Origin: Streptomyces sp. TN58
GTDB taxonomy: Bacteria > Actinomycetota > Actinomycetes > Streptomycetales > Streptomycetaceae
Length of the DNA: 64,000 bases
Direction of reading: 5' to 3'
Assembly: GCF_001941845.1 (NCBI RefSeq)
Contig: NZ_CP018870.1
Span: 1,364,001 to 1,428,000 of the forward strand
The notes beneath the pieces were generated by a model. The model did no database searches. It was given only the letters and a program-made list of their open reading frames with translations, and was not told where the DNA came from. Below, in pieces: positions 33,914 through 45,704 of the stretch. The translations under genes and the position numbers were made by a program. Each line of letters starts with the position of its first letter. Position 1 is the first letter of the stretch.

Positions 33914-34840
33914 ATGTCTCGACCACATGGGATCCCCCTGCCCAGTGCGCAACGCAGTTCGGATTCAGACGAAACAGAATCCGCTTGCGCCGACGATAAG
34001 CAAGGTCAGCCGCGTCCCAGGGAAGGCGTTCGGCAGCTCACCGGAGCCGAACGCGTACGAACCCTCGTAGAGTCCAACGCCTCAGTATCCCTCACGCTGA
34101 TCGGTGCTCGTGACAGTCACGGGCCCGAAGAGTTCGGGACGGGGATGCCGGTCGCGCGGACCGTCACCCCGGACGGGGACGTGATTCTCCTTGTCTCAGG
34201 GGAATCCACGGCTGCCAGGGCAGCCGCTCACGCCCAGGACGACGACCTCACCGCCGTGATCGAGATCACGGATGTGGCGCCGGTGTCCGTGCCCCATCGT
34301 ATCCGAGGCCGTGCGTGGCTGGCCGGGTGGCTGACTCCGGTGCGCGGCGACGACCGCGCCCCCTGCGCCGCGCTGCTCGCCGAGCGGCAGCCGGTGGGCG
34401 AGCTGCTGGGCCTGGGCGAGTCCCTCGACTCCCCCGCGGACCTCCTGCACGGCGGCGGGCGGCCGGCCTGGATGATGCTGCGCCTGGAGGTCGGCGAGAT
34501 CACGGTGGACGACCTGTGGGGCGCCGAGCAGGTGGACCCGGACGATCTGGCCGCGGCGGAGCCCGACCCGGTCTCCCCGCACGAGGCGGAACTCCTCCAG
34601 CACCTGCACGCGGCCCACGGCGACCGGATCGGCGAGCTGTGCGGGCTGCTGGGCGAGCGCGGGGCGCGGGGCATGACCGCCGTCCCGCTCGCCCTGGACC
34701 GCGCCGGTCTGCGCGTCCGCTTCACGGGCGGCCCCGGCGGCGGCTCCTTCGACGCCCGCTTCGACTTCCCCGAGCCGGTGGCGGACATCTGCGGGCTGCG
34801 CCGGGCGATGCGCACCCTGCTGTCCGCCGCCTCCCACTGA
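33914..34840 (+). CDS. HugZ-like haem-utilisation protein (split-barrel fold plus DUF2470)
   Basis: A 308-aa protein. Residues about 40-190 form a pyridoxamine-phosphate-oxidase-like split barrel (SVSLTLIGARD; PDGDVILLVSGEST; RIRGRAWLAGWL). Residues about 225-305 form the DUF2470 C-terminal domain (EAELLQHLHAAHGDRIGELC; FDFPEPVADICGLRRAM). This pair defines HugZ/HupZ-type haem-binding or haem-degrading proteins. ATG 33914 follows GAGGAGG by 5 nt; an upstream open frame crosses rpsD and is rejected. The iron box just upstream fits a role in iron recovery from haem, though haem degradation by this protein is inference. Confidence 0.85.
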   Translation: MSRPHGIPLPSAQRSSDSDETESACADDKQGQPRPREGVRQLTGAERVRTLVESNASVSLTLIGARDSHGPEEFGTGMPVARTVTPDGDVILLVSGESTAARAAAHAQDDDLTAVIEITDVAPVSVPHRIRGRAWLAGWLTPVRGDDRAPCAALLAERQPVGELLGLGESLDSPADLLHGGGRPAWMMLRLEVGEITVDDLWGAEQVDPDDLAAAEPDPVSPHEAELLQHLHAAHGDRIGELCGLLGERGARGMTAVPLALDRAGLRVRFTGGPGGGSFDARFDFPEPVADICGLRRAMRTLLSAASH

Positions 34841-34865
34841 GACCCCCCGGCCGGGCGGCCGGGTC
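34841..34865. terminator. Short hairpin between convergent genes
   Basis: CCCGGCC / GGCCGGG within GACCCC...GGGTC lies directly between the HugZ-like and rarA stop codons. It may terminate both, but has no U-run. Confidence 0.45.
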
Positions 34866-36222
34866 AGCCGCGGTCGGTGCCGCGGAGGCGTTCGCGGACC
34901 TTCTCCACCACGTCCGCGTAGCGGGCTTCGGCGCCGTAGCGGGTCGGCTCGTAGTACCGCTTGCCGTGGATCTCGTCCGGGGCGTACTGCTGGGCGGCGA
35001 TGGCGCCCGGGACGTCGTGCGGGTAGACGTACCCCACGGCGTGCCCCAGCTTGGCCGCGCCCTTGTAGTGCCCGTCGCGCAGGTGTGCCGGGACGGACCC
35101 GGCGAGGCCCGCCCGTACGTCGGCCAGCGCCGCGCCGATCGCGGTCGTGGCGGTGTTCGACTTCGGGGCCAGGGCCAGGGCGATCGTGGCGTGCGAGAGG
35201 GTCAGCGCGGCCTCCGGGAAGCCGATCATCGCCACCGCCTGGGCCGCGGCGACCGCGATCGGCAGCGCCGTCGGGTCCGCCAGGCCGATGTCCTCGCTCG
35301 CGGAGATCATCAGACGGCGCGCGATGAACCGGGGGTCCTCCCCCGCCTCGACCATCCGCGCCAGGTAGTGCAGCGCGGCGTCCACGTCCGAGCCGCGGAT
35401 CGACTTGATCAGCGCGCTCGCCACGTCGTAGTGCTGGTCGCCGTCCTTGTCGTAGCGGACGGCCGCCCGGTCGACCGCCTCCTCCAGCGTCAGCAGGGTG
35501 ATCTCGTCCTCGCCCTTGGCGATGGCCGACCCGGCCCCCGCCTCCAGCGCCGTCAGCGCCCGCCTGGCGTCTCCGCCGGCGATCCGCAGCAGGTGCGCCT
35601 CGGCGTCCGCCGGCAGGGTGACCGCCCCGGCCAGGCCCCGCTCCTCCGTGAGCGCGCGCCTCATCAGGGCGCTCAGGTCGTCGTCGGTCAGCGGTTCCAG
35701 CGTCAGCAGCAGCGACCGCGACAGGAGCGGGGAGATGATCGAGAAGTACGGGTTCTCGGTGGTGGCCGCGATCAGGGTCACCCAGCGGTTCTCGACGGCC
35801 GGCAGCAGGGAGTCCTGCTGGGCCTTGCTGAAGCGGTGGATCTCGTCGAGGAAGAGGACGGTCTCCTTGCCGTAGCCACCGGCCGCGCGGCGCGCGCCCT
35901 CGATGACGGCCCGTACCTCCTTGACTCCCGCGGTGATGGCGGAGAGTTCCACGAAGCGTTTCTGCGTGGCCTGGCTGACCACGTAGGCGAGGGTCGTCTT
36001 CCCGATACCCGGCGGGCCCCAGAGGATCACCGAGGAGGCGCCGGCCGGGCCTCCGGCCCCCTCCCCGACCAGCCGCCGCAGCGGTGATCCGGGCTTCAGC
36101 AGGTGCTGCTGGCCGACGACCTCGTCCAGGGTGCGCGGGCGCATCCGGACGGCGAGCGGCGAGCTCGCGGGGTCCTTCTCCTGGCGCTCTTCGGCGGCGG
36201 CGGTGAACAGGTCTGGTTCCAC
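34864..36222 (-). CDS. rarA: Replication-associated recombination protein RarA (MgsA)
   Basis: AAA+ ATPase acting at stalled replication forks, related to clamp loaders and eukaryotic WRNIP1. The 452-aa protein has [21 protein letters not shown] at the N-terminus, Walker [13 protein letters not shown], Walker [12 protein letters not shown], sensor 1 ATTENPYF, and the C-terminal tetramerisation domain ([22 protein letters not shown]). The ATG at 36222 is standard. It converges on the HugZ-like gene. Confidence 0.95.
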   Translation of the reverse strand: MEPDLFTAAAEERQEKDPASSPLAVRMRPRTLDEVVGQQHLLKPGSPLRRLVGEGAGGPAGASSVILWGPPGIGKTTLAYVVSQATQKRFVELSAITAGVKEVRAVIEGARRAAGGYGKETVLFLDEIHRFSKAQQDSLLPAVENRWVTLIAATTENPYFSIISPLLSRSLLLTLEPLTDDDLSALMRRALTEERGLAGAVTLPADAEAHLLRIAGGDARRALTALEAGAGSAIAKGEDEITLLTLEEAVDRAAVRYDKDGDQHYDVASALIKSIRGSDVDAALHYLARMVEAGEDPRFIARRLMISASEDIGLADPTALPIAVAAAQAVAMIGFPEAALTLSHATIALALAPKSNTATTAIGAALADVRAGLAGSVPAHLRDGHYKGAAKLGHAVGYVYPHDVPGAIAAQQYAPDEIHGKRYYEPTRYGAEARYADVVEKVRERLRGTDRG

Positions 36223-36275
36223 ATGGGAAGCCTAAGCGAGTGCACCGACAGGACCGCCCGCCGCCGGAGGGCGGG

Positions 36276-36893
36276 TCAGGAGGTCCAGAAGTCCCACCAG
36301 CGGGTCAGGATCAGCATGCCGATGATCCCGATGTGCAGCACCGGCAGCACCCAGGTGAACTCCTCGAAGAAGCTCCTGAGCCAGCCCGGGGCCGGCAGCA
36401 GCCCGGCGCGGACGTTGTGGGAGGTGACGTACCAGAACATCAGGATGGTGGCGACCCAGGCCAGGGAGCACCACAGGCACAGCGCGTTGATGTTGTAGAG
36501 CGACTGGTAGGTGAGCCAGGCGCAGAAGACGACGCCGAAGAGGGTGCCGGCGTTGAAGGTGAGCCAGTACCAGGCGCGGAAGCGGGCGCCGGCCAGGATG
36601 CTCATGCCGACGCAGACCACGATCCCGTAGGCGACGAGGCCGAGCATCGGGTTCGGGAAGCCGAAGACCGCCGCCTGGTCGCTCTTCATGATGTTGCCGC
36701 AGGAGACGACCGGGTTGAGGCTGCAGCCCGGGGTGAAGTTCGGGTCCTCCAGCAGCTTGAACTTGTCGATCGTGATCACCCAGGCGGCGAGCAGGCCCGC
36801 GGCACCCGTGATCACCAGCAGCAGGGCCAGTGCCCGGCTCGCCCCGAAGGTCGTCCCCCGGGCGGTCTCCGCGTCCGTGTCCCGTGTCGTCAT
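36276..36893 (-). CDS. Vitamin K epoxide reductase (VKOR) family membrane protein
   Basis: Integral membrane quinone reductase that re-oxidises DsbA-like thiol oxidases outside the cell. The 205-aa protein has five predicted helices. The redox loop cysteines C57 and C65 lie in PGCSLNPVVSCGNIM, and the quinone-proximal CxxC is C139-LW-C142. It is not fused to a thioredoxin domain as some bacterial homologues are, and no dsbA-like partner lies nearby. The start at ATG 36893 is preferred over 36935 because it gives the usual short cytoplasmic lead. Confidence 0.9.
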   Translation of the reverse strand: MTTRDTDAETARGTTFGASRALALLLVITGAAGLLAAWVITIDKFKLLEDPNFTPGCSLNPVVSCGNIMKSDQAAVFGFPNPMLGLVAYGIVVCVGMSILAGARFRAWYWLTFNAGTLFGVVFCAWLTYQSLYNINALCLWCSLAWVATILMFWYVTSHNVRAGLLPAPGWLRSFFEEFTWVLPVLHIGIIGMLILTRWWDFWTS

Positions 36894-36957
36894 ACCGCCG
36901 CTCCACATCTGCCAGGTGATCAAGGCCCGGGCCATTGTGCCGTACGAGCCTGTGAAC

Positions 36958-36992
36958 GGACGGGGCCGGGGAAAGGTCCCCCGGCCCCGTCC
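36958..36992 (-). terminator. Terminator of hisS
   Basis: A 14-bp perfect stem (GGACGGGGCCGGGG / CCCCGGCCCCGTCC) with a 7-nt loop lies just past the hisS stop and before the VKOR gene. Confidence 0.8.
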
Positions 36993-37014
36993 TCAGGCGT
37001 GCACGCGGCCGCCG

Positions 37015-38268
37015 TCAGGCGAGGCGCGCCTTGACCGTGTCGACCAGCTCGGCGACGGACACGGCCGTCTGGTCCCCGGACTCCATGTCCTTGAGCTGGA
37101 CGACGCCCTCGGCGAGGTCGCGGTCGCCGGCGACGATCGCGAAGCGGGCACCGCTGCGGTTCGCGTCCTTCATGGCGCCCTTGAGGCCCTTGCCGCCGTA
37201 GGACATGTCCGCCGCGACGCCCGCCTTGCGCAGCTGCGTCACGAGGCCGAAGACGGTCGGCTTGGCCTCTCCCAGCGCCACGGCGAAGACGGTGGTCGAC
37301 GCGGGGATGTCGAGCTCGACGCCCTCCTTCTCCAGCGCGAGGACCGTGCGGTCCACGCCGAGCGCCCAGCCCACGGAAGGCAGCGCCGGTCCGCCGATCA
37401 TCTCGGACAGGCCGTCGTAGCGGCCGCCGCCGCCGACCGCGATGCCCAGGCCGTCGTGGACGAACTCGAAGGTGGTGCGGGTGTAGTAGTCCAGGCCGCG
37501 CACCAGCTTGTCGTCGTCCTCGAAGGCGACGCCGGCCGCGGTCACCAGGACCCGGACCTGCTCGTGGTAGGCCTTGCACGCGTCGCACAGGTAATCGCGC
37601 AGCACCGGGGCGCCGACGAGCTGCTTCTGTACGTCGGCCCGCTTGTCGTCGAGCACGCGCAGCGGGTTGATCTCGGCGCGGCGCATGGTCTCCGCGTCGA
37701 GGTCGAGGCCCCGCAGGAAGGACTGCAGTGCCTCCCGGTAGACCGGGCGGCACTCCTTGTCGCCGAGGGAGTTCAGCAGGATCCGGAAGTCGCGCAGCCC
37801 GAGCGAGCGGTAGGCCTGGTCGGCCAGGATGATCAGCTCGGCGTCCAGCGCCGGGTCCTCGGCGCCGATCGCCTCGGCGCCGACCTGCGAGAAGTGGCGG
37901 TAGCGGCCCGCCTGCGGCTTCTCGTAGCGGTAGTAGGAGCCGGAGTACCAGAGCTTGACCGGCAGGTTGCCCTTCTTGTGGAGGCTCGCCTCCAGGGCGG
38001 CGCGCAGCACCGAGGCGGTTCCCTCGGGGCGCAGGGCGAGCTGGTCGCCGCCCTTGGTCTCGAAGGCGTACATCTCCTTGGAGACGATGTCGGTGGACTC
38101 CCCGACGCCGCGGGCGAAGAGGCCCACGTCCTCAAAGCCGGGGGTCTCGATGTAGCCGTAGCCGGAGTTGCGCAGCGGGGCCGCGATGGCCTCGCGTACC
38201 GCCAGGTACTTCACGGAGACCGGCGGGATCAGGTCGTACGTGCCCTTGGGGGCCTGGAAAGTAGCCAC
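37015..38268 (-). CDS. hisS: Histidyl-tRNA synthetase
   Basis: Charges tRNA-His. The 417-aa class II synthetase has motif 1 ([20 protein letters not shown]), [12 protein letters not shown], the [16 protein letters not shown] motif 2, histidine A signature [14 protein letters not shown], and the C-terminal anticodon-binding domain. The GTG start at 38268 gives [13 protein letters not shown]. It follows the MBL hydrolase by 10 nt, as is common in actinobacteria. Confidence 0.97.
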   Translation of the reverse strand: MATFQAPKGTYDLIPPVSVKYLAVREAIAAPLRNSGYGYIETPGFEDVGLFARGVGESTDIVSKEMYAFETKGGDQLALRPEGTASVLRAALEASLHKKGNLPVKLWYSGSYYRYEKPQAGRYRHFSQVGAEAIGAEDPALDAELIILADQAYRSLGLRDFRILLNSLGDKECRPVYREALQSFLRGLDLDAETMRRAEINPLRVLDDKRADVQKQLVGAPVLRDYLCDACKAYHEQVRVLVTAAGVAFEDDDKLVRGLDYYTRTTFEFVHDGLGIAVGGGGRYDGLSEMIGGPALPSVGWALGVDRTVLALEKEGVELDIPASTTVFAVALGEAKPTVFGLVTQLRKAGVAADMSYGGKGLKGAMKDANRSGARFAIVAGDRDLAEGVVQLKDMESGDQTAVSVAELVDTVKARLA

Positions 38269-38278
38269 GGAGCTTTCG

Positions 38279-38992
38279 TCACATTCCTCGTCGTGGAGCG
38301 GCTGTCGGGTCCGCTGCCAGGCCGGCGGCGACCTCCCGCAGGTACGGGTTGGTCGCGCGCTCGCGGCCGATGGTGGTCTGGGGACCGTGGCCGGACAGCA
38401 CCACGGTCGAGTCGTCGAGCGGCAGGCACACGCGGGCCAGCGATTCGAGCATCTCGGTGTGGGAGCCGCCCGGCAGGTCGGTTCGTCCGATGGAGCCGGC
38501 GAAGAGCAGGTCGCCCGAGAAGAAGACCGGCGGGACGTCGGCCAGCTCGGGCATCCGGAAGGTCACCGACCCCTTGGTATGGCCCGGCGCGTGGGCCACG
38601 GAGAAGTCCATTCCGGCCAGTTTCAGGGCGGCGCCGTCGGCCAGCTCGCGGACGTCGTCCGGCTCCCCCACGGTCAGCTCGCCCATGAGCGGCATCCCGA
38701 TGGAGCGGCCGAGGGCCTTCTCCGGGTCGCTCATCATGTAGCGGTCCTCGGGGTGGATCCAGGCCGGTACGTCGTGTGCTCCGCACACCGGGACCACCGA
38801 GGCCACATGATCGATGTGGCCGTGGGTCAGGACGACCGCGACGGGCTTGAGCCGATGCTTCCTCAGCGTCTCCTCGACTCCCTGCGCGGCCTGGTGGCCC
38901 GGGTCGACGATGACGCACTCCTCGCCGGCTGCGGGGGCGACCACGTAGCAGTTGGTGCCCCAGGCGCCTGCGGGGAACCCGGCAATCAGCAC
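38279..38992 (-). CDS. Metallo-beta-lactamase-fold hydrolase, glyoxalase II-like
   Basis: A 237-aa MBL-fold protein with the metal motif [36 protein letters not shown] and LSGHGPQT; these match the glyoxalase II/YcbL group. The substrate is not determined. GTG 38992 is chosen over an upstream ATG because of GAGGA at 6 nt and the family start [16 protein letters not shown]. It is cotranscribed with hisS. Confidence 0.9.
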   Translation of the reverse strand: MLIAGFPAGAWGTNCYVVAPAAGEECVIVDPGHQAAQGVEETLRKHRLKPVAVVLTHGHIDHVASVVPVCGAHDVPAWIHPEDRYMMSDPEKALGRSIGMPLMGELTVGEPDDVRELADGAALKLAGMDFSVAHAPGHTKGSVTFRMPELADVPPVFFSGDLLFAGSIGRTDLPGGSHTEMLESLARVCLPLDDSTVVLSGHGPQTTIGRERATNPYLREVAAGLAADPTAAPRRGM

Positions 38993-39144
38993 GTTCGTCC
39001 TCAATCGTCGTCGGCGGGAGGTGCAGGTCGGCAATCCTGCTGCTCAGAGCCTACCGGCGCCGCTCATTACACAGCGAACCCATATACGGTACGGCCTATC
39101 CCAGCCCGGACAGCAGTATCAGACACGTACAAGGAGACGACCCG

Positions 39145-39930
39145 GTGGTCACGAGCGATCAGCGGCGGCGACAGCTCGCCAGGGAGAAGTACGAGCGCCA
39201 GCAGAAGCGCCGCGCCGAGGCCCGGAAGAAGAGCCGGCAGCGGGCGGCGGTGATCGGCGCGGCGGTCGCCGTGGTGATCGCGACGCTGGTCGGCCTGATC
39301 GTGGGCGGTGTCTTCGACGGTGACAAGGACCCGAAGGACACGGCGGCGGACCCGTCGGCCTCGGCCACCCCGCCGGAGCCCAAGCAGTCCCCCTCGCCGG
39401 AGATGGCGATCGACCAGAAGGGGAAGTACACCTTCGCGCTGAAGACCAGCGCGGGCGACGTCAACTTCGCGATGGACGCGGCGAAGACCCCGCAGACCGT
39501 GAACTCGTTCAAGGCGCTGGCCGACAAGGGCTACTTCGACAACACCAAGTGCCACCGGCTGACCGCCGGGGGGATCTTCGTGCTCCAGTGCGGCGACCCC
39601 GAGGGCACCGGCCGGGGCGGCCCGGGCTACAACATCCCGGACGAGAACCTGGACTCGCTGGGCAAGCCGAACGAGCAGGGCCAGGTGATCTACCCGGCCG
39701 GCACGGTGGCGATGGCCAACACCGGCCAGCCCGGCTCGGGCGGCAGCCAGTTCTTCCTGGTCTACAAGGACAGCCCGCTGACGCCGACGTACACGCCGTT
39801 CGGCAAGATCGACGCGGCCGGCCTGAAGGTGCTGGAGGAGATCGCCAAGGCCGGCACCGCCGACGGCGGCCAGGACGGTGCGCCGAAGAACGATGTCAAG
39901 ATCGAGAAGGGCACGGTCACGCAGAACTGA
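39145..39930 (+). CDS. Membrane-anchored cyclophilin-type peptidyl-prolyl isomerase
   Basis: Prolyl isomerase probably acting outside the membrane. The 261-aa protein has a strongly basic cytoplasmic N-terminus (residues 1-33, many RRR/KK), a transmembrane helix at about 34-56, and a Ser/Pro linker (60-85). The cyclophilin domain covers about 92-255 (CHRLTAGGIFVLQCGDPEG; GSGGSQFFLVYKD; TPFGKID). GTG 39145 is supported by AAGGAG 8 nt upstream. It is monocistronic and divergent from the MBL hydrolase. Confidence 0.92.
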   Translation: MVTSDQRRRQLAREKYERQQKRRAEARKKSRQRAAVIGAAVAVVIATLVGLIVGGVFDGDKDPKDTAADPSASATPPEPKQSPSPEMAIDQKGKYTFALKTSAGDVNFAMDAAKTPQTVNSFKALADKGYFDNTKCHRLTAGGIFVLQCGDPEGTGRGGPGYNIPDENLDSLGKPNEQGQVIYPAGTVAMANTGQPGSGGSQFFLVYKDSPLTPTYTPFGKIDAAGLKVLEEIAKAGTADGGQDGAPKNDVKIEKGTVTQN

Positions 39931-40118
39931 CGGGGTGACGCGGCCCCCGGGCCGGCCGGCCCGCTCCCTGCGCCGATATTCCGTCGTGCGGGATGCGGAC
40001 AGCCGGCCCGGCGGTCGCCTATGTTGGCGTTGTGCAGGGCGGGCGCTGCCCGCCCCAGGAAACTGTGGACGATGCCCAGGGGGTGAACCCCTCGCAGGCA
40101 TCAGGTGGAGGAGGCGCT

Positions 40119-41348
40119 GTGAGCAGCGACCCGTGGGGCCGAGTCGACGAGACGGGCACCGTGTACGTGCGTACTTCCGATGGCGAGCAGGTCGTCGGTT
40201 CGTGGCAGGCGGGCACCCCCGAGGAGGCCCTGGCCTACTTCGAGCGCAAGTACGAGGGCCTGGTGGTCGAGATCGGCCTCCTCGAAAAGCGGGTGCGGAC
40301 CACTGATCTGTCCGCCAAGGACGCGCAGACGGCGATCGACCACCTGCGTACGCAGGTCGACGAGCACCACGCCGTGGGCGACCTGGACGCCCTGCGCGTG
40401 CGGCTGGACAAGCTGGTCGAGACGGTGGAGTCGCGGCGCGAGGAGCGCAAGCTCCAGAAGGCCAAGCAGGCGGACGAGGCCCGGGCGGCGAAGGACGCGC
40501 TGGTCACCGAGGCCGAGCAGCTGGCGCAGAGCGACCAGTGGCGCAGCGCCGGCGAGCGCCTGCGCGCGCTGGTGGACATCTGGAAGGGCCTGCCGCGCCT
40601 GGACCGCAAGTCGGACGACGAGCTGTGGCACCGCTTCTCGCACGCCCGTTCCGCCTTCTCCAAGCGCCGCAAGGCGCACTTCGCCTCGCTGGACGCGCAG
40701 CGCGAGGACGCCCGCAAGGTCAAGGAGAAGCTGGTCTCGGAGGCCGAGTCGCTGTCGAAGTCGACCGACTGGGGTCCGACGGCCGCCCGCTACCGCGAGC
40801 TGATGGCGGACTGGAAGGCGGCGGGCCGGGCCCAGCGCGAGGCCGAGGACGATCTGTGGAACCGCTTCCGGGGTGCGCAGGACGTGTTCTTCGCGGCGCG
40901 CAGCGAGGTGTTCGCGGAGCGCGACGCCGAGCAGATCGAGAACCTGAAGCTCAAGGAGGAGCTGGCCGAGGAGGCCGAGAAGCTCGTCCCGGTGACGGAC
41001 CTGAAGGCGGCGCGTGCCGCGTTCCGGTCCCTCAACGAGCGCTGGGAGGGCATCGGCCACGTGCCGCGCGACGCCCGGCCGAAGGTCGAGGGCCGGATGC
41101 ACGCGGTGGAGCGCGCCATCCAGGAGGCCGAGGAGGGCGAGTGGCGGCGTACGAACCCGGAGGCGCGGGCCCGTGCGGCCGGTCTGACCGGTCAGCTCCA
41201 AGCGGCGGTCGACAAGCTGCGCGAGCAGATCGACGCGGCGCGCGCGGCGGGCAACAACGCGAAGGCCGACAAGCTGTCGCGTGAGCTGGAGGGCCGCCAG
41301 GCCCTGCTGGACCAGGCGCTGAAGGGCCTGGAGGAGTTCGGCGGCTGA
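40119..41348 (+). CDS. DUF349-repeat protein, function unknown
   Basis: A 409-aa acidic, almost wholly helical and coiled-coil protein with at least three DUF349 repeats (conserved W-x(n)-R/L-x-F-R signatures such as ELWHRFSHARSAF, DLWNRFRGAQDVF, LNERWEGIGHVPRD). Such proteins are widespread in actinobacteria, and their role is not settled. GTG 40119 follows GGAGGAGG. A longer frame from 39993 is open, but its N-terminus is unlike the family. Confidence 0.9.
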   Translation: MSSDPWGRVDETGTVYVRTSDGEQVVGSWQAGTPEEALAYFERKYEGLVVEIGLLEKRVRTTDLSAKDAQTAIDHLRTQVDEHHAVGDLDALRVRLDKLVETVESRREERKLQKAKQADEARAAKDALVTEAEQLAQSDQWRSAGERLRALVDIWKGLPRLDRKSDDELWHRFSHARSAFSKRRKAHFASLDAQREDARKVKEKLVSEAESLSKSTDWGPTAARYRELMADWKAAGRAQREAEDDLWNRFRGAQDVFFAARSEVFAERDAEQIENLKLKEELAEEAEKLVPVTDLKAARAAFRSLNERWEGIGHVPRDARPKVEGRMHAVERAIQEAEEGEWRRTNPEARARAAGLTGQLQAAVDKLREQIDAARAAGNNAKADKLSRELEGRQALLDQALKGLEEFGG

Positions 41349-41368
41349 TCCGGCCGCCACCACCGCGA

Positions 41369-41400
41369 GGGCCCCGGTACGGAAATCCGTACCGGGGCCC
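41369..41400. terminator. Bidirectional terminator between the DUF349 gene and relA
   Basis: GGGCCCCGGTACGGA / TCCGTACCGGGGCCC is a perfect 15-bp inverted repeat with a 2-nt centre, between two convergent genes. Confidence 0.8.
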
Positions 41401-41444
41401 TAGTCGTGTCCGCCCGCAGGCCGCCGTACGCCGTCCGCCGTCAG

Positions 41445-43895
<2,451 letters not shown>

Positions 43896-44031
43896 GAGCG
43901 CTCCTCACGGGGGTCCCTCCGGACGCCAGTCCGGGGGAGGATCCGGTGCCCGAGTCCGGTCCGGACAACCCATCGTAGCGAGGGTTGGGTCACCCCGTTC
44001 GCCGAGGCCGCCGCCATGGCCCGCGCACGCG

Positions 44032-44069
44032 GACGGCGGGCATCCGGGAGGTCCCGGATGCCCGCCGTC
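44032..44069 (-). terminator. Strong terminator of apt
   Basis: A perfect 18-bp stem (44032-44049 with 44052-44069; GACGGCGGG... / ...CCCGCCGTC) begins 20 nt after the apt stop. It separates the sec-apt operon from relA. Confidence 0.85.
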
Positions 44070-44088
44070 TCCTGCGGGGAGGACGCGG

Positions 44089-44643
44089 TCAGACGACGAT
44101 CAGCGCGTCCAGCGGAGCCCCCGCCAGGGCCCCGGCCAGCTTGGCCCGGCCCGGCAGGAACGACAGCTCCATCAGGACCGCCACGCCGGCCACCTCCGCG
44201 CCGGCCCGCCGGATCAGCGAGAGGGAGGCCTCCGCCGTGCCGCCGGTGGCCAGTACGTCGTCGATGACCATGACCCGGTCACCGGTGGCCAGGTCCTCGG
44301 CGTGCACCTCGATCTCGGCCGTGCCGTACTCCAGCTCGTACGACTGCGCGAGCGTCGCTCCCGGCAGCTTGCCGGCCTTGCGGACCGGCACGAAGCCGAT
44401 CCCGGCCTGCACCGCCACCGGTGCCGCGAGGATGAACCCGCGCGCCTCCAGCCCGACGATCTTCGTCGCCCCGTACTGCCCGGCCAGCTCCACCAGCGCG
44501 CCGGTGAGCGCGCCGAACGCCTCGGGGTCCGCCAGCAGCGGGGTGATGTCCTTGAACATCACGCCCGGCTTCGGATAGTCCGCCACGTCCTTGATGCGGC
44601 TGAGCAGGAGGGTCCGTACGACGTCGGACAGCTGAGCGGTCAA
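44089..44643 (-). CDS. apt: Adenine phosphoribosyltransferase
   Basis: Salvages adenine to AMP with PRPP. The 184-aa protein has the hood region PKPGVMFKDITPLL, EARGFILAAPVA, RKAGKLPG and the PRPP motif VMVIDDVLATGGTAEA. No ATG or GTG lies near the family N-terminus, so the TTG at 44643, which overlaps the secF stop (TTGA), is the best start. The secD-secF-apt-relA order is typical of actinobacteria. Confidence 0.94.
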   Translation of the reverse strand: MTAQLSDVVRTLLLSRIKDVADYPKPGVMFKDITPLLADPEAFGALTGALVELAGQYGATKIVGLEARGFILAAPVAVQAGIGFVPVRKAGKLPGATLAQSYELEYGTAEIEVHAEDLATGDRVMVIDDVLATGGTAEASLSLIRRAGAEVAGVAVLMELSFLPGRAKLAGALAGAPLDALIVV

Positions 44644-45701
44644 CGCCGCCGTCCCGGCTGCTGGCGGCCCTGCGAGACCACCTGCGGCTCGTCGCCGGAG
44701 TCGCGGACGTCGTCCGCGGTCTCGCCCTTGGCAGCGGCCGCGGCGCGCTTGGCGAGCACCCGCTTCTTCAGCGCCTTCATCGCCGGCTCGCGCTCCTTGA
44801 GGTCCACGACCAGCGGCGTCGCGATGAAGATCGAGGAGTACGCACCGGCCGCGAGGCCGACGAACAGCGACAGCGAGATGTCGTTCAGCATGCCCGCGCC
44901 CAGGAAGCCGCCGCCGATGAACAGCAGGGCGGCGACCGGGAGCAGCGCCACGACCGTGGTGTTGATCGAGCGGACCAGGGTGCCGTTGATGCTGCGGTTG
45001 GCGATCTCGCTGAAGGTGTAGCGGGTCTGCTTGGTGATGTCCTTCGAGCCCTCCTTCAGACCGTCGAAGACGACGACGGTGTCGTAGAGGGAGTAGCCGA
45101 GGATGGTCAGCAGGCCGATGACGGTGCCCGGGGTGACCTCGAAGCCGACGAGCGCGTACACGCCGACGGTGATGGTGAGGTCGTGGATCAGGGCGATCAG
45201 CGCGGCGACGGCCATGCGCCATTCGAAGGCGATGGCGAGGTAGATCACCACGAGGACCATGAAGACGCCGAGGCCGGTCCAGGCCTTGTTCGCGATCTGC
45301 TCGCCCCAGCTGGGGCCGACCAGGTCGGCGTTGATGTCGGCCTCGGTGACCTTGAGGTCGGTGGCCAGTTCCTTCTTCACGTCGGTCGCGGCGGCGGTGT
45401 CCAGACCGGAGATCTGGATGCGCATGCCGCCGGTGCCGAGTTCCTGGACGATCGCGTCGTGGCCGGAGGCCTTCTCCGCGGCCTCCGTGACGCCTGTGAC
45501 CGAGACGGCCGTCTTCGGGGTGGTGAAGACCGCTCCGCCCTTGAACTCGATGCCCATGTTGAGGCCCTGGACGGCCAGGGCGACGATCGCCGTGATGGTG
45601 ATCAGGATGGAAACGCCGTACCAGAGAAAGCGCTTGCCGACGAAGTCGTAGCCGACCTCACCGCGGTACAGCTTGGCGCCGAGATCTCCCAGCTTCGACA
45701 T
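44640..45701 (-). CDS. secF: Protein translocase subunit SecF
   Basis: Partner of SecD in proton-driven completion of Sec export. The 353-aa protein has six predicted helices, the Secretin-like P4 segment, and conserved LGYSLYDTVVVFDGLKE and NRSINGTLVRSINTT motifs. A cytoplasmic Lys/Ala-rich tail follows the last helix. ATG 45701 is 3 nt after the secD stop. Confidence 0.96.
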   Translation of the reverse strand: MSKLGDLGAKLYRGEVGYDFVGKRFLWYGVSILITITAIVALAVQGLNMGIEFKGGAVFTTPKTAVSVTGVTEAAEKASGHDAIVQELGTGGMRIQISGLDTAAATDVKKELATDLKVTEADINADLVGPSWGEQIANKAWTGLGVFMVLVVIYLAIAFEWRMAVAALIALIHDLTITVGVYALVGFEVTPGTVIGLLTILGYSLYDTVVVFDGLKEGSKDITKQTRYTFSEIANRSINGTLVRSINTTVVALLPVAALLFIGGGFLGAGMLNDISLSLFVGLAAGAYSSIFIATPLVVDLKEREPAMKALKKRVLAKRAAAAAKGETADDVRDSGDEPQVVSQGRQQPGRRR

Positions 45702-45704
45702 CTC